From Affinirhizobium straminoryzae (GTDB lineage: Bacteria > Pseudomonadota > Alphaproteobacteria > Rhizobiales > Rhizobiaceae), in contig NZ_VJMG01000069.1 of NCBI RefSeq assembly GCF_007004135.1, positions 1 to 64,000 on the forward strand: a stretch of 64,000 bases of DNA, in the 5' to 3' direction. The position numbers and the translations under genes were made by a program. Below are positions 51,349 to 59,921 of this stretch, one piece after another (the first letter of the stretch is position 1; each line of letters opens with the position of its first letter). The notes beneath the pieces were generated by a model. That model was given only the letters and a program-made list of their open reading frames with translations, was not told the origin of the DNA and made no database searches.

Positions 51349-53250
51349 ATGGCAGGCCGGGGTGACAATTCGAAGGCAAAGAGCGGCGGGCCGGTGGATA
51401 CCGAGCCGCTGCGCCGGGCCATCACCGGCTGCGTCCGTTCGATCGCCGGCAGCAACGAGGTGGAGGTTTCCTTCGCCAACGAGCGGCCGGGCATGGCGGG
51501 CGAGCGCATTCGCCTGCCGGAAATCACCAAGCGGCCGACGGCGCAGGAAGTGGCCGTGACCCGCGGTCTCGGTGATTCCATGGCGCTTCGGCTTGCCTGC
51601 CACGATACCGATGTGCATGCGACGATGTCGCCGCAGGGCACGGATGCGCGCGCCGTGTTCGACGCGGTCGAGCAGGCGCGCGTCGAATCGCTCGGTTCTC
51701 TGCGCATGGCGGGCGTTGCCGCCAACCTCAACAGCATGAATGCCGAGAAATATTCCAAGGCGAATTTTTCCGGCGTCGAGCGCCAGGAGGACGCGCCGAT
51801 CGGCGAGGCCATGGCCATGCTGGTGCGCGAAAAACTGACGGGCACCGCGCCGCCGGCCAGCGCCGGCAAGGTTCTCGATCTCTGGCGGCCCTTCTTCGAA
51901 GACAAGGTGGGCGCCGATCTCGACAATCTGAAGGGCGTGATCGAGGACCAGCAGGCCTTCGGCAAGCTCGTTCGCCACATGCTCTCCTCCATGCAGATGG
52001 CGGAGGACTATGGCGACGAGGACAACCAGCCGGAGGAGATGGAGAACGAGAACGACGAGGAGCAGCCGCGCAGCAACGAGACCGAGAATGACGAGGTCGA
52101 GGAAGATGCGGGCTCTGATGCGGCACCCGCCGAGGAGAGCCAGGCCGCCGAGGAACAGCTCGACGACGGCGAGATGGACGGCGCGGAAATTTCCGACGAC
52201 GACATGAGCGACGACGAGGACGACCAGTCCGAGACGCCCGGCGAGACCCGTCGCCCGAACCTGCCCTTCGACGATTTCAACGAGAAGGTGGATTACCACA
52301 TCTTCACGCAGGAATTCGACGAGGAGATCACGGCGGAAGAACTCTGCGACGAGGCCGAACTCGACCGACTGCGCGCCTTCCTCGACAAGCAGCTGTCGCA
52401 TCTGCAGGGCGCAGTCGGGCGTCTGGCGAACCGCCTGCAGCGCCGCCTGATGGCGCAGCAGAACCGCTCCTGGGATTTCGACCTGGAGGAGGGCTATCTT
52501 GATCCGGCCCGCCTCGTGCGCCTCGTCATCGATCCCATGCAGCCGCTGTCCTTCAAGCGCGAGCGCGATACACAGTTCCGCGACACCGTCGTGTCGCTCG
52601 TCATCGACAATTCCGGTTCGATGCGCGGCCGGCCGATCACGGTTGCGGCCACCTGCGCCGACATTCTTGCCCGCACGCTGGAACGCTGCGGCGTGAAGGT
52701 GGAAATCCTCGGCTTCACCACCAAGGCCTGGAAGGGCGGCCAGAGCCGCGAGCAGTGGCTGGCCAGCGGCAAGCCGCCGACGCCCGGCCGCCTGAACGAC
52801 CTGCGCCACATCGTCTACAAGGCGGCGGATGCGCCCTGGCGCCGCTCGCGCCGCAATCTCGGCCTGATGATGCGCGAGGGCCTGCTCAAGGAAAACATCG
52901 ATGGCGAGGCGCTGATGTGGGCGCATAACCGTCTGATCGGCCGCCCCGAGCAGCGCAAGATCCTGATGATGATCTCGGACGGCGCGCCGGTTGATGATTC
53001 AACGTTGTCGGTCAATCCGGGCAATTATCTGGAGCGCCATCTTCGCGCCGTCATCGACCAGATCGAGAACCGCTCGCCGGTCGAACTTTTGGCGATCGGC
53101 ATCGGTCACGATGTGACGCGCTACTATCGCCGCGCCGTTACCATCGTGGACGCGGACGAACTGGCCGGTGCCATGACCGAGCAGCTCGCGTCGCTGTTTG
53201 ACGAGAAGACCGGCGGCAGCCCGCGCGGGCGTCTGCGCCGGGCCGGCTGA
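51349..53250 (+). CDS. cobT: cobaltochelatase CobT (VWA subunit)
   Basis: 633-residue partner of CobS in the aerobic cobaltochelatase, analogous to ChlD of magnesium chelatase. A long acidic Glu/Asp region occupies about residues 222-300 and separates the N-terminal domain from a C-terminal von Willebrand A-like domain with a MIDAS-type DxSxS in IDNSGSM (Asp at 420). It forms a chaperone-like complex with CobS. 33 bases separate it from cobS. In this organism cobalamin also serves the methylmalonyl-CoA mutase encoded 18 kb away. Confidence 0.95.
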   Translation: MAGRGDNSKAKSGGPVDTEPLRRAITGCVRSIAGSNEVEVSFANERPGMAGERIRLPEITKRPTAQEVAVTRGLGDSMALRLACHDTDVHATMSPQGTDARAVFDAVEQARVESLGSLRMAGVAANLNSMNAEKYSKANFSGVERQEDAPIGEAMAMLVREKLTGTAPPASAGKVLDLWRPFFEDKVGADLDNLKGVIEDQQAFGKLVRHMLSSMQMAEDYGDEDNQPEEMENENDEEQPRSNETENDEVEEDAGSDAAPAEESQAAEEQLDDGEMDGAEISDDDMSDDEDDQSETPGETRRPNLPFDDFNEKVDYHIFTQEFDEEITAEELCDEAELDRLRAFLDKQLSHLQGAVGRLANRLQRRLMAQQNRSWDFDLEEGYLDPARLVRLVIDPMQPLSFKRERDTQFRDTVVSLVIDNSGSMRGRPITVAATCADILARTLERCGVKVEILGFTTKAWKGGQSREQWLASGKPPTPGRLNDLRHIVYKAADAPWRRSRRNLGLMMREGLLKENIDGEALMWAHNRLIGRPEQRKILMMISDGAPVDDSTLSVNPGNYLERHLRAVIDQIENRSPVELLAIGIGHDVTRYYRRAVTIVDADELAGAMTEQLASLFDEKTGGSPRGRLRRAG

Positions 53251-53261
53251 TCGCGCCGCGC

Positions 53262-54254
53262 ATGAGACTGCGGCGCGCTGTCTGCATTCTCGCCCTGATT
53301 CTTGTCTCCGTCACCATGACCGCGGCGGAGACCGTGCCAGTGTCGGTCACCGCCCGCCGGATCGAACATTTCCGCGCGAAGTCCGAGGAGCGTCGCTTCG
53401 GCGCCTTCGAATTCGTTGGCGGCCTCGAACTCACTTCCCGCCAGCCGCTGTTCGGCTCGCTCTCGGCCATCCGGTTCAGGGCGGATGGGCAGCATTTCGT
53501 CTCGGTGCTCGATACAGGCTACTGGCTGACAGGCCGGATCGAGCGCGACGCCAAGGGACATCTCTCCGGGGTTTCGGATGTGCGGATCACCGGCATGCGC
53601 GATCAGCGCGGCCGCGAACCGCGCAACAAGGCCGATATCGATGCGGAAGGGCTGGCGCTCAGGGCCGGCCAAGTAGCCGTCAGTTTCGAGCGCCGCCATC
53701 GCGTCGATCTCTATCCCGATCCGGGCTACGAGGAGGCAAGACCCCAGCGCAGCCTCGATCTCCCGATCCCCAAGCAAAGCCTCAGCCGCAATGGCGGGCT
53801 TGAAACGCTGGTGGCGGCACCGGTGGATGGGCCTCTGAAGGGCGCGCTTCTGACAATTGCCGAAGACAGCACGGATCGCGACGGCCATCTTTATGCGGCC
53901 ATTCTCGACGGACCGCTGAAGGGGGCGTTTCGGGTGGTACGCAACGATCCCTGGAGCGTGACGGACGGCGCGTTCCTGCCGGGCGGGGATCTTCTGCTGC
54001 TCGAGCGTCGCTTCAGCGTGATCGGGGGCGTCGGCATGCGCATTCGCCGCATTGCAGGCAACGCCCTGCGGCCCGGCGCTCTGATCGATGGTCCGGTGCT
54101 GCTGGAGGCGGACATGGGGTTCGAGATCGACAATATGGAAGGCATCGACGTCATCGCCGGCGCGGATGGTCATCCGCATGTCATTCTCGTATCGGATGAC
54201 AACCAGTCGGTCTTCCAGCGCAGCCTGATGCTGGAATTCCGTCTGCTGCAGTAG
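53262..54254 (+). CDS. secreted esterase-like phytase family protein
   Basis: 330-residue protein of the esterase-like phytase family (PF13449-type beta-propeller). A signal peptide (RRAVCILALILVSVTMTAAE) is present, so it is exported. The body contains repeating propeller-like segments including GLSAIRF-type, DIDAEGLAL and DNMEGIDVI motifs, with conserved acidic residues. Neither phosphate nor ester hydrolysis can be assigned securely. It sits 11 bases after the cobT stop but has no obvious link with it. Confidence 0.75.
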   Translation: MRLRRAVCILALILVSVTMTAAETVPVSVTARRIEHFRAKSEERRFGAFEFVGGLELTSRQPLFGSLSAIRFRADGQHFVSVLDTGYWLTGRIERDAKGHLSGVSDVRITGMRDQRGREPRNKADIDAEGLALRAGQVAVSFERRHRVDLYPDPGYEEARPQRSLDLPIPKQSLSRNGGLETLVAAPVDGPLKGALLTIAEDSTDRDGHLYAAILDGPLKGAFRVVRNDPWSVTDGAFLPGGDLLLLERRFSVIGGVGMRIRRIAGNALRPGALIDGPVLLEADMGFEIDNMEGIDVIAGADGHPHVILVSDDNQSVFQRSLMLEFRLLQ

Positions 54255-54272
54255 GCCGATCGGAGACAAGGC

Positions 54273-54824
54273 ATGGCGCGTATTCACATCATGGGAGCCT
54301 CCGGCTCCGGCACGACGACGCTCGGGCGCATGCTTGGCGAGCGGTTGCGGATCCCGCATCTCGATACCGACAGCTTCTTCTGGATGCCGACCGAGCCGCC
54401 CTTCACGACGCCGCGTCCGGTGCCGGAACGCCTTCAGCTGATCGAGCAGGCGATCGCCGGCGTGCCCAGCTGGGTGCTGTCCGGTTCCGCGCTGAAATGG
54501 GGCACGCCGCTGGAGCCGCTTTATGATCTGATCGTCTTCCTGCGACTTGATCCGGAGGTGCGGATGGCCCGCATCCGTCGGCGCGAGAGCGAGCGCTATG
54601 GCGACCGAATCCTGCCCGGCGGCGATATGGCCGAGACGAGTCGCGCTTTCCTTGAATGGGCGGCGAGTTACGATACGGCCGGGCCGGAGCAGCGCAGCCT
54701 TGCCGCCCACGAGGCCTGGCTTGCCGGCCGCGAGACCCCCGTGCTGCGTCTCGATTCGATGCTTCCCGCAGAGGAACTGGCGGAGGTCGTGCTCCGCCAT
54801 CCCGTCATCGGGCAGGCATCGTAA
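54273..54824 (+). CDS. P-loop nucleotide kinase-like protein (AK-fold)
   Basis: 183-residue adenylate-kinase-like or topology-modulator-type P-loop protein. The phosphate loop reads GASGSGTTT, in which the usual Walker A Lys is replaced by Thr. An acidic DTDSFFW segment and a lid-like RIRRRESERYGDR follow. Such proteins usually act as small nucleotide or sugar kinases, but the missing Lys raises the question of reduced activity. It follows the phytase-like gene by 18 bases. Confidence 0.75.
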   Translation: MARIHIMGASGSGTTTLGRMLGERLRIPHLDTDSFFWMPTEPPFTTPRPVPERLQLIEQAIAGVPSWVLSGSALKWGTPLEPLYDLIVFLRLDPEVRMARIRRRESERYGDRILPGGDMAETSRAFLEWAASYDTAGPEQRSLAAHEAWLAGRETPVLRLDSMLPAEELAEVVLRHPVIGQAS

Positions 54825-54833
54825 GACGGAAGA

Positions 54834-55469
54834 TCAGGCCGCCTTTGCAGGCGGCATCGGCTTCAGAATGCTCATCAGCGCGCCATAGGGCAGCAGCATG
54901 ACGAGGCCGACCAGAAGTTTGACGGTGAAATCGCCGATGGCCCAGGAAATCCAGCGCGGGGCCTCCGTGGCAAGGATGCCAAGGACCGGAGCCTGGCTGA
55001 TGGCGAAATCGTCATTGGCGCCCAGGAAGGCGAAAGCCGGCGCGAAGGACAGCGAGAAGAACAGGACCGTATCCAGCATCGAGCCGAACAGCGAGCCGGC
55101 CAGCGGCGCCTGCCACCAGGTCTGCCGGCGCAGGCGGTTGAAGACGGAGATATCGAGCAGCTGGCCGACCAGATAGGCGGTGCCCGAGGCCATCGCGATG
55201 CGCGGCAGCGAGGTGTAGAAGGAGATCGTCACGCCCACCACGAAGCCGGCCAGCACCACGCGGCGGGCGACCGTCGGTCCGAACTGGCGATTGGTGAGAT
55301 CTGTGACCAGGAAGGCGGCGGGATAGATGAAAGCGCCCCAGGTGAGCAGATCGCTCAGCTTGATGCCGAACAGGGTGCCGAGAACCGGGAACTGGACAAG
55401 GAAATTCGAGGCGACGACGACAAGCGTCATCAGCAGCACATAGATGATGGTCGCGCGGAGATACTGCAT
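54834..55469 (-). CDS. queuosine precursor transporter (YhhQ/VUT family)
   Basis: 211-residue membrane protein with about six hydrophobic segments (LRATIIYVLLMTLVVVASNFLV at the N-terminus; LTWGAFIYPAAFLVTDLTNRQFG in the second segment). The family imports 7-cyano-7-deazaguanine or a related queuosine precursor. Start at ATG 55469 is preceded by agggtaaaaa. The leader contains a short ggtg/cacc hairpin near the ribosome-binding site but does not match a preQ1 class I riboswitch. Confidence 0.87.
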   Translation of the reverse strand: MQYLRATIIYVLLMTLVVVASNFLVQFPVLGTLFGIKLSDLLTWGAFIYPAAFLVTDLTNRQFGPTVARRVVLAGFVVGVTISFYTSLPRIAMASGTAYLVGQLLDISVFNRLRRQTWWQAPLAGSLFGSMLDTVLFFSLSFAPAFAFLGANDDFAISQAPVLGILATEAPRWISWAIGDFTVKLLVGLVMLLPYGALMSILKPMPPAKAA

Positions 55470-55516
55470 TTTTTTACCCTGGGTGATGCCACCAGCAAGA
55501 GGAAACGAACGGCAAC

Positions 55517-55548
55517 AGAAAAGGCCTGATCGGCGAACCGTCAAGCCT
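55517..55548 (-). terminator. terminator of rpmB
   Basis: On the minus strand, an 11-bp stem with one bulged base closes on a TTCG tetraloop and is followed by TTTT. It lies 30 bases past the rpmB stop, ahead of the queuosine-precursor transporter gene. Confidence 0.85.
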
Positions 55549-55577
55549 CTTCGAAGCGGGTGATGGAGGCTTTAGCC

Positions 55578-55874
55578 TTAGGCGGCTGCAGCTTCTGCGG
55601 TCTTCTTGACGATCTGGCGGCGCAGCAGACGAGCGCGCATCGACAGTTCGGTCTCGTCAGCCTTCAGCAGGAAGGCATCCAGGCCACCGCGATGCTCGAC
55701 GGAGCGCAGGGCATGGGCGGAAACGCGCAGACGGTAACGCTGGCCGAGAGCATCGGAAATCAGCGTGACGTGGCAGAGGTTCGGCAGGAACCGACGCTTC
55801 GTCTTGTTGTTGGCATGGCTGACATTGTTGCCCGACTGGACGCCCTTGCCGGTCAATTCGCACACACGGGACAT
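55578..55874 (-). CDS. rpmB: 50S ribosomal protein L28
   Basis: 98-residue L28. The family pattern MSRVCELTGKGVQSGNNVSHANNKTKRRFLPNL is followed by a basic central region and RLRVSAHALRSVEHRGGLDAFLL. Start at ATG 55874. It is driven by a near-consensus promoter and closed by a strong terminator, so it is monocistronic. Divergent from the DUF3108 gene. Confidence 0.97.
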   Translation of the reverse strand: MSRVCELTGKGVQSGNNVSHANNKTKRRFLPNLCHVTLISDALGQRYRLRVSAHALRSVEHRGGLDAFLLKADETELSMRARLLRRQIVKKTAEAAAA

Positions 55875-55965
55875 GGGTACACCTTTGTTCTTCTTAGCAA
55901 TTGAACGGGGATTCGGGCAACGCCCGGCCTGCCGATCCAACTGGTCCTGATTGGAAAGTTGCGGT

Positions 55966-55994
55966 TCTATAGTCAGTGGGGCCGCGCCCGTCAA
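55966..55994 (-). promoter_or_regulatory. sigma-70 type promoter of rpmB
   Basis: On the minus strand TTGACG and TATAGA are separated by exactly 17 bases, about 90-120 bases upstream of the rpmB start codon. This is the best housekeeping-type promoter I found in the window. Confidence 0.75.
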
Positions 55995-56111
55995 GCCAAA
56001 CATGGTGCAACCGGGCAGATTCCGCCGCGCGCCGTATTTTCTCCCGCTATTTTCTTGCCACACTGCGCAGGTTATAGTGAGCAAGCGTCACTTCACACCC
56101 AAGGCCAGACC

Positions 56112-56885
56112 ATGCTCCGCCGGAGCCGTTCCCTTCTTTTGTTGACCGCCTGTCTCGGACTGTTCGCCACCCCGGCGACCACGGCCGGCATCCGTCATCT
56201 CAGCGAATACGACATTTCGCTGGGTGTGCTGCCGATCGCGCGGGCATCGTTTTCCAGCGAATTCGATCGCGACGATTACCGGATCAACGGATCCTTCAAG
56301 TCCTCCGGGCTCGTCAGTCTGTTTTCCGACATCTCGGCCGATACCAGCGTCAACGGCGCCATTCGCGGGCAGCGGTTGCAGGCACGGGCCTATTCGCTGA
56401 TTTATCGGCAGGACAGGAAAACGCGGCGCTACGAGATCCGCTACCGCAACGGCGATGTCGTCTCGACCTCTGTCGATCCGGAACCGAAGGCGCGACCTTC
56501 CAACTGGATCCCGGTCAGCAATGGCGACCTTCGTTCGGTGCTCGATCCTCTCTCCGGCCTGATATTCCCGGAGGGGGCGAAGATCTGCCCCAGCCGGCTG
56601 CCGATCTATGACGGCGAATCCAGGCTCGACCTCATCCTGTCGCCCAAGGGCAGCAAGCCCTTCTCCACCAAGGGCTTCAGCGGGGACGCGATTGTCTGCG
56701 AGGTGCGCTATGTACCGAGGTCCGGTTACAAGCAGGGCCGCAGCGATATCGAATATCTGAAGAGCGTCAGCATGGAGGTCTGGTTTGCCAAGGCAGACAA
56801 GGTCAATGTATATGCTCCCGTCTACGCCCGCATCCCGACCAAGGTCGGGGACGTCTATGTGACGGCGGTGAAATACGGCGGATAA
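56112..56885 (+). CDS. DUF3108 domain periplasmic protein
   Basis: 257-residue secreted protein. A signal peptide (RSLLLLTACLGLFATPATTA) is followed by a DUF3108 domain with YDISLGVLPIARASFSSEF and a beta-rich body ending in YVTAVKYGG. Members lie next to rpmB in many rhizobia; the function is unknown, envelope-associated. Start set at ATG 56112, which gives a clean signal peptide. Confidence 0.85.
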   Translation: MLRRSRSLLLLTACLGLFATPATTAGIRHLSEYDISLGVLPIARASFSSEFDRDDYRINGSFKSSGLVSLFSDISADTSVNGAIRGQRLQARAYSLIYRQDRKTRRYEIRYRNGDVVSTSVDPEPKARPSNWIPVSNGDLRSVLDPLSGLIFPEGAKICPSRLPIYDGESRLDLILSPKGSKPFSTKGFSGDAIVCEVRYVPRSGYKQGRSDIEYLKSVSMEVWFAKADKVNVYAPVYARIPTKVGDVYVTAVKYGG

Positions 56886-56930
56886 TCGGGGCCGAACCTG
56901 TCGGCCCGCATGGTGCTGCAGGGGGCAGAT

Positions 56931-57818
56931 GTGAAGATCAAGGGGACGTTGATCGGCTTTACGGCGATCCTGATGTGGTCGCTGCTCGCCCTGATGACCG
57001 CCGCCTCCGGCACCATGCCGCCCTTCCAGCTGTCAGCCATCACCTTTGCGATCGGCAGCCTGCCGGGCCTTGTTTTGCTTGCCGCACGTCCCGGGCGTCT
57101 GAAGCTGCTGCGCCAGCCGGCAAAAGTCTGGCTCACAGGGATTGGCGGGCTGTTCGGCTATCATTTTCTGTATTTCACGGCGCTGCGCAATGCACCGGCG
57201 GTGGAGGCGGGGCTGATCGCCTATCTCTGGCCGCTGCTGATCGTCGTGGGCTCGGCTCTGCTGCCGGGCGAGCGGTTGCGCTGGCATCATCTCGCCGGCG
57301 CGCTGGCGGGTCTTGCGGGCACGGTCGCCATCGTCTCCCGCACCGGTCTTTCCTTCGATGGCGCCTATCTCGTCGGCTATGGCGCAGCCTTCCTCTGCGC
57401 CTTCACCTGGTCCGGCTATTCGCTGCTGACCCGGCGGTTCGAGGCCGTGTCCACCGATGTGGTGACGGGTTTTTGTCTGGCGACCTCGATCCTGTCGCTG
57501 CTCTGCCATCTGGCGCTCGAGCAGACGGTCTGGCCCGCTGGCGCAGCGGAATGGATCGCCATCCTCGGCCTGGGCCTGATGCCGGTGGGGGCGGCTTTCT
57601 ATGCCTGGGATTACGGGGTGAAGGCCGGCGACATCCAGATCCTCGGCGCCGCCAGCTATGCGGCGCCGCTGCTCTCCACGCTGATCCTGGTTCTCTTCGG
57701 TTTTGCTGAGCCCAGTCTTCGGATCGCGCTCGCATGCCTGCTGATCACCGGCGGTGCGGCCCTGGCCGCCAAGGACATGATCCGCCGCCGGCCGGTCGCC
57801 GAGGCGCCCGCGGAATAG
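56931..57818 (+). CDS. EamA/DMT family exporter
   Basis: 295-residue drug/metabolite transporter with ten hydrophobic segments in two EamA repeats. The sequence looks closest to the YddG-type aromatic amino acid exporter branch (KIKGTLIGFTAILMWSLLALM start), but the substrate is not established. I chose GTG 56931 because aggggg lies 8 bases upstream; ATG 56910 is also in frame. It ends 6 bases from the convergent cupin gene. Confidence 0.82.
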   Translation: MKIKGTLIGFTAILMWSLLALMTAASGTMPPFQLSAITFAIGSLPGLVLLAARPGRLKLLRQPAKVWLTGIGGLFGYHFLYFTALRNAPAVEAGLIAYLWPLLIVVGSALLPGERLRWHHLAGALAGLAGTVAIVSRTGLSFDGAYLVGYGAAFLCAFTWSGYSLLTRRFEAVSTDVVTGFCLATSILSLLCHLALEQTVWPAGAAEWIAILGLGLMPVGAAFYAWDYGVKAGDIQILGAASYAAPLLSTLILVLFGFAEPSLRIALACLLITGGAALAAKDMIRRRPVAEAPAE

Positions 57819-57824
57819 GGCGTA

Positions 57825-58247
57825 TCAGGCGCCGGGCTCCCAGCCGGGCGGCGCCATCTCGAATGTCGCAAACTCGAATCCGGGCGCAACCGTGCATCCG
57901 ACAAGCGTGAAGGCACCGAGCGGTTCGGCGCATTGCCATTCGCCGGCCACAACCACGATCTGCGGCCGCTCGCCCTTTTCAAGATCGAGCCCGAGGATTT
58001 CGGCGCGCGCCGCTTCGCCGTCCTTCGCCAGCCGGAGCTTCAGCGGTTCGCCCGCGTAGAAGTGCCAGACTTCGGCGGCGTCCTTCACCCTGTGCCAGTG
58101 CGAGCGCTCGCCGGCTTTGAGCAGGTAATAGATCGCCGTGGAATGGCCACGGGGTCCCCCGCCCGCATCGCGAAAGGTTTCCGTGTACCAGCCGCCTTCG
58201 GGATGCGGCTGCATGGCGAGCCTCTCGATGATCTCGTCAGCCGTCAC
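57825..58247 (-). CDS. DUF985 cupin domain protein
   Basis: 140-residue small cupin with the conserved HPEGGWYTETF start, metal-binding-like HWHR and the RGHSTAIYYLL strand. Its exact reaction is unknown; some members are annotated as sugar-related epimerase-like cupins without proof. It begins with GTG, and GTGA overlaps the gloB stop, so it is coupled to gloB on the same transcript. Confidence 0.85.
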   Translation of the reverse strand: MTADEIIERLAMQPHPEGGWYTETFRDAGGGPRGHSTAIYYLLKAGERSHWHRVKDAAEVWHFYAGEPLKLRLAKDGEAARAEILGLDLEKGERPQIVVVAGEWQCAEPLGAFTLVGCTVAPGFEFATFEMAPPGWEPGA

Positions 58248-59017
58248 TTGAAGTTGTCCTTGCGCTTGCGGATTTCGGCAAACACCTCCTCATTGGTCGC
58301 GCCTTCCATCACCAGATGACGGCGGATCGCGGGGTCGGCCACGCGCAGGAAGGGATTGGTTTCCTTCTCCAGCCCCATCATGGTGGGAATCGTGAAGCGC
58401 CCCTCGGCGCGCAGTTCATCGATCTGGCGCACCCGCCGCTGCAGGACCTCGTTGTCGGGGTCGATGCTGATGGCAAAGCGGGCATTGGACTGCGTGTATT
58501 CGTGGCCGAAATAGATGGCGGTCTCATCCGGCAGCACGCAGAGCTTCTGCAGGGAATGCCACATGTCGGCGGCGCTGCGCTCGAACAGGCGGCCGCAGCC
58601 CAGCGCAAACAGCGTGTCGGCGGCAAACAGCAGCTTGTCTTCGGGGAAGCTGTAGCAGACATGGCCGGCGGTGTGGCCCGGGGTCTCGAAAACGCGCACC
58701 GGATGTTCGCCGAACAGGAATTCGTCGCCATCGGCCACCGAACGGTCCAACCCCGGGATCGCCACCGCCTCGTTGACCGGGCCGATGATCTCGCAGCCAT
58801 AGCGCTCCTTCAGCGCCAGGTTTGCCTCGACATGATCGGTATGGTGATGCGTGGTGAAGATATGCGTGATCTTCCAGCCGCGTGCCTCCGCCGCCGCCAC
58901 GATCGGGCCTTCTTCCGGCGCATCGATGGAGGCCGTCAGCCCGCTTTCCGGATCGTGCAGCAGCACGCCGTAATTGTCGCTGCGACACATAAAGACTTCA
59001 ATCGCCAGAGTTTTCAT
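58244..59017 (-). CDS. gloB: hydroxyacylglutathione hydrolase (glyoxalase II)
   Basis: 257-residue metallo-beta-lactamase-fold enzyme hydrolysing S-D-lactoylglutathione to D-lactate and glutathione in methylglyoxal detoxification. The binuclear metal motif THHHTDH is at residues 56-62, with further ligands in GHTAGHV, FAADTLF and FGHEYT, and the C-terminal glyoxalase II domain NPFLRV. Start at ATG 59017 is the family start. The cupin gene follows with a 4-base overlap. Confidence 0.96.
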   Translation of the reverse strand: MKTLAIEVFMCRSDNYGVLLHDPESGLTASIDAPEEGPIVAAAEARGWKITHIFTTHHHTDHVEANLALKERYGCEIIGPVNEAVAIPGLDRSVADGDEFLFGEHPVRVFETPGHTAGHVCYSFPEDKLLFAADTLFALGCGRLFERSAADMWHSLQKLCVLPDETAIYFGHEYTQSNARFAISIDPDNEVLQRRVRQIDELRAEGRFTIPTMMGLEKETNPFLRVADPAIRRHLVMEGATNEEVFAEIRKRKDNFK

Positions 59018-59104
59018 CAGTGCTGCCCATTGCGTGTGAACCGTGTTGCCCCAATGTAGAGGCCACCGACTTGAAGTCCAACCACCCTCTGATAGCTTTT
59101 CGCC

Positions 59105-59848
59105 ATGCACGCCGATATCGTCGACCTCCGTGAGTTCTACCAGTCGCCGCTCGGCCGCTTTGCCGAGCATTCGATCATCATGGCGCTGTCCTCGCTTTGG
59201 CCGCGCCTGCCGGAGGAGCGGCTGGTGGGGCTCGGCTATGCGGTGCCTTATCTCGACCGCTTTCGCGCCGATACCGAGCGCACCTTCGCCTTCATGCCGG
59301 CGGGGCAGGGGGCGGTGAACTGGCCGGTCGGGGAATTGTCCTCAACCGCGCTTGTCTTCGATGAGGAACTTCCGCTGCCGGATGCCTGCATTGACCGCGT
59401 TCTGATGGTGCATTCGCTGGAATTTGCCGAGAACCCGCGCGAGACGCTGAAGGAGCTGTGGCGCATCCTGGCGCCCGGCGGCCGGCTTGTCATCGTGGTG
59501 CCGAACCGTCGCGGGGTGTGGGCGCGCATGGAGCATACGCCGTTCGGCTCGGGTCGTCCCTATTCGCGCCGTCAGCTGACCAATCTGATGCGCGAGACGA
59601 ATTTCACGCCGTCTGCCGCCGCCGAGGCACTGTTCTTCCCGCCCTCCAAGCTGCGAGCGGTGCTGAAGCTTCGCCATGGTTTCGAGCGGATCGGCCGCAG
59701 GCTCTGGCCGGCCTTTTCCGGCGTACTGGTGCTGGAGGCGCAGAAGCGGCTCTATCAGGGCCTGCCGGTGGCGGCGCGCGCCTCGCGGCGTGTTTTCGTG
59801 CCGGTGCTTGGCGCGCAAGGGGTTCCGACGACCAGAAGCCGCAGTTGA
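59105..59848 (+). CDS. SAM-dependent methyltransferase, class I
   Basis: 247-residue protein, divergent from gloB. Recognisable methyltransferase features are the LPLPDACIDRVLMVHSLEF segment (motif II-III region) and LWRILAPGGRLVIVVPNRRG (motif IV-like strand). The SAM-binding motif I region is degenerate. The C-terminus is basic. The substrate is unknown. It is next to gloB as in many alphaproteobacteria. Confidence 0.75.
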   Translation: MHADIVDLREFYQSPLGRFAEHSIIMALSSLWPRLPEERLVGLGYAVPYLDRFRADTERTFAFMPAGQGAVNWPVGELSSTALVFDEELPLPDACIDRVLMVHSLEFAENPRETLKELWRILAPGGRLVIVVPNRRGVWARMEHTPFGSGRPYSRRQLTNLMRETNFTPSAAAEALFFPPSKLRAVLKLRHGFERIGRRLWPAFSGVLVLEAQKRLYQGLPVAARASRRVFVPVLGAQGVPTTRSRS

Positions 59849-59921
59849 GGCCTTGCGGCCTCGACAAAAGCGGCCGACAGGATTAAGGGCGATGGATCAT
59901 CTTTTTCGAAGGTCTTGCCCG

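Noticed and set aside
55470..55516. Possible preQ1 riboswitch ahead of the queuosine-precursor transporter
   Set aside because: The leader has only a short ggtg/cacc hairpin and lacks the preQ1 class I loop and A-rich tail; the stronger hairpin upstream is the rpmB terminator.
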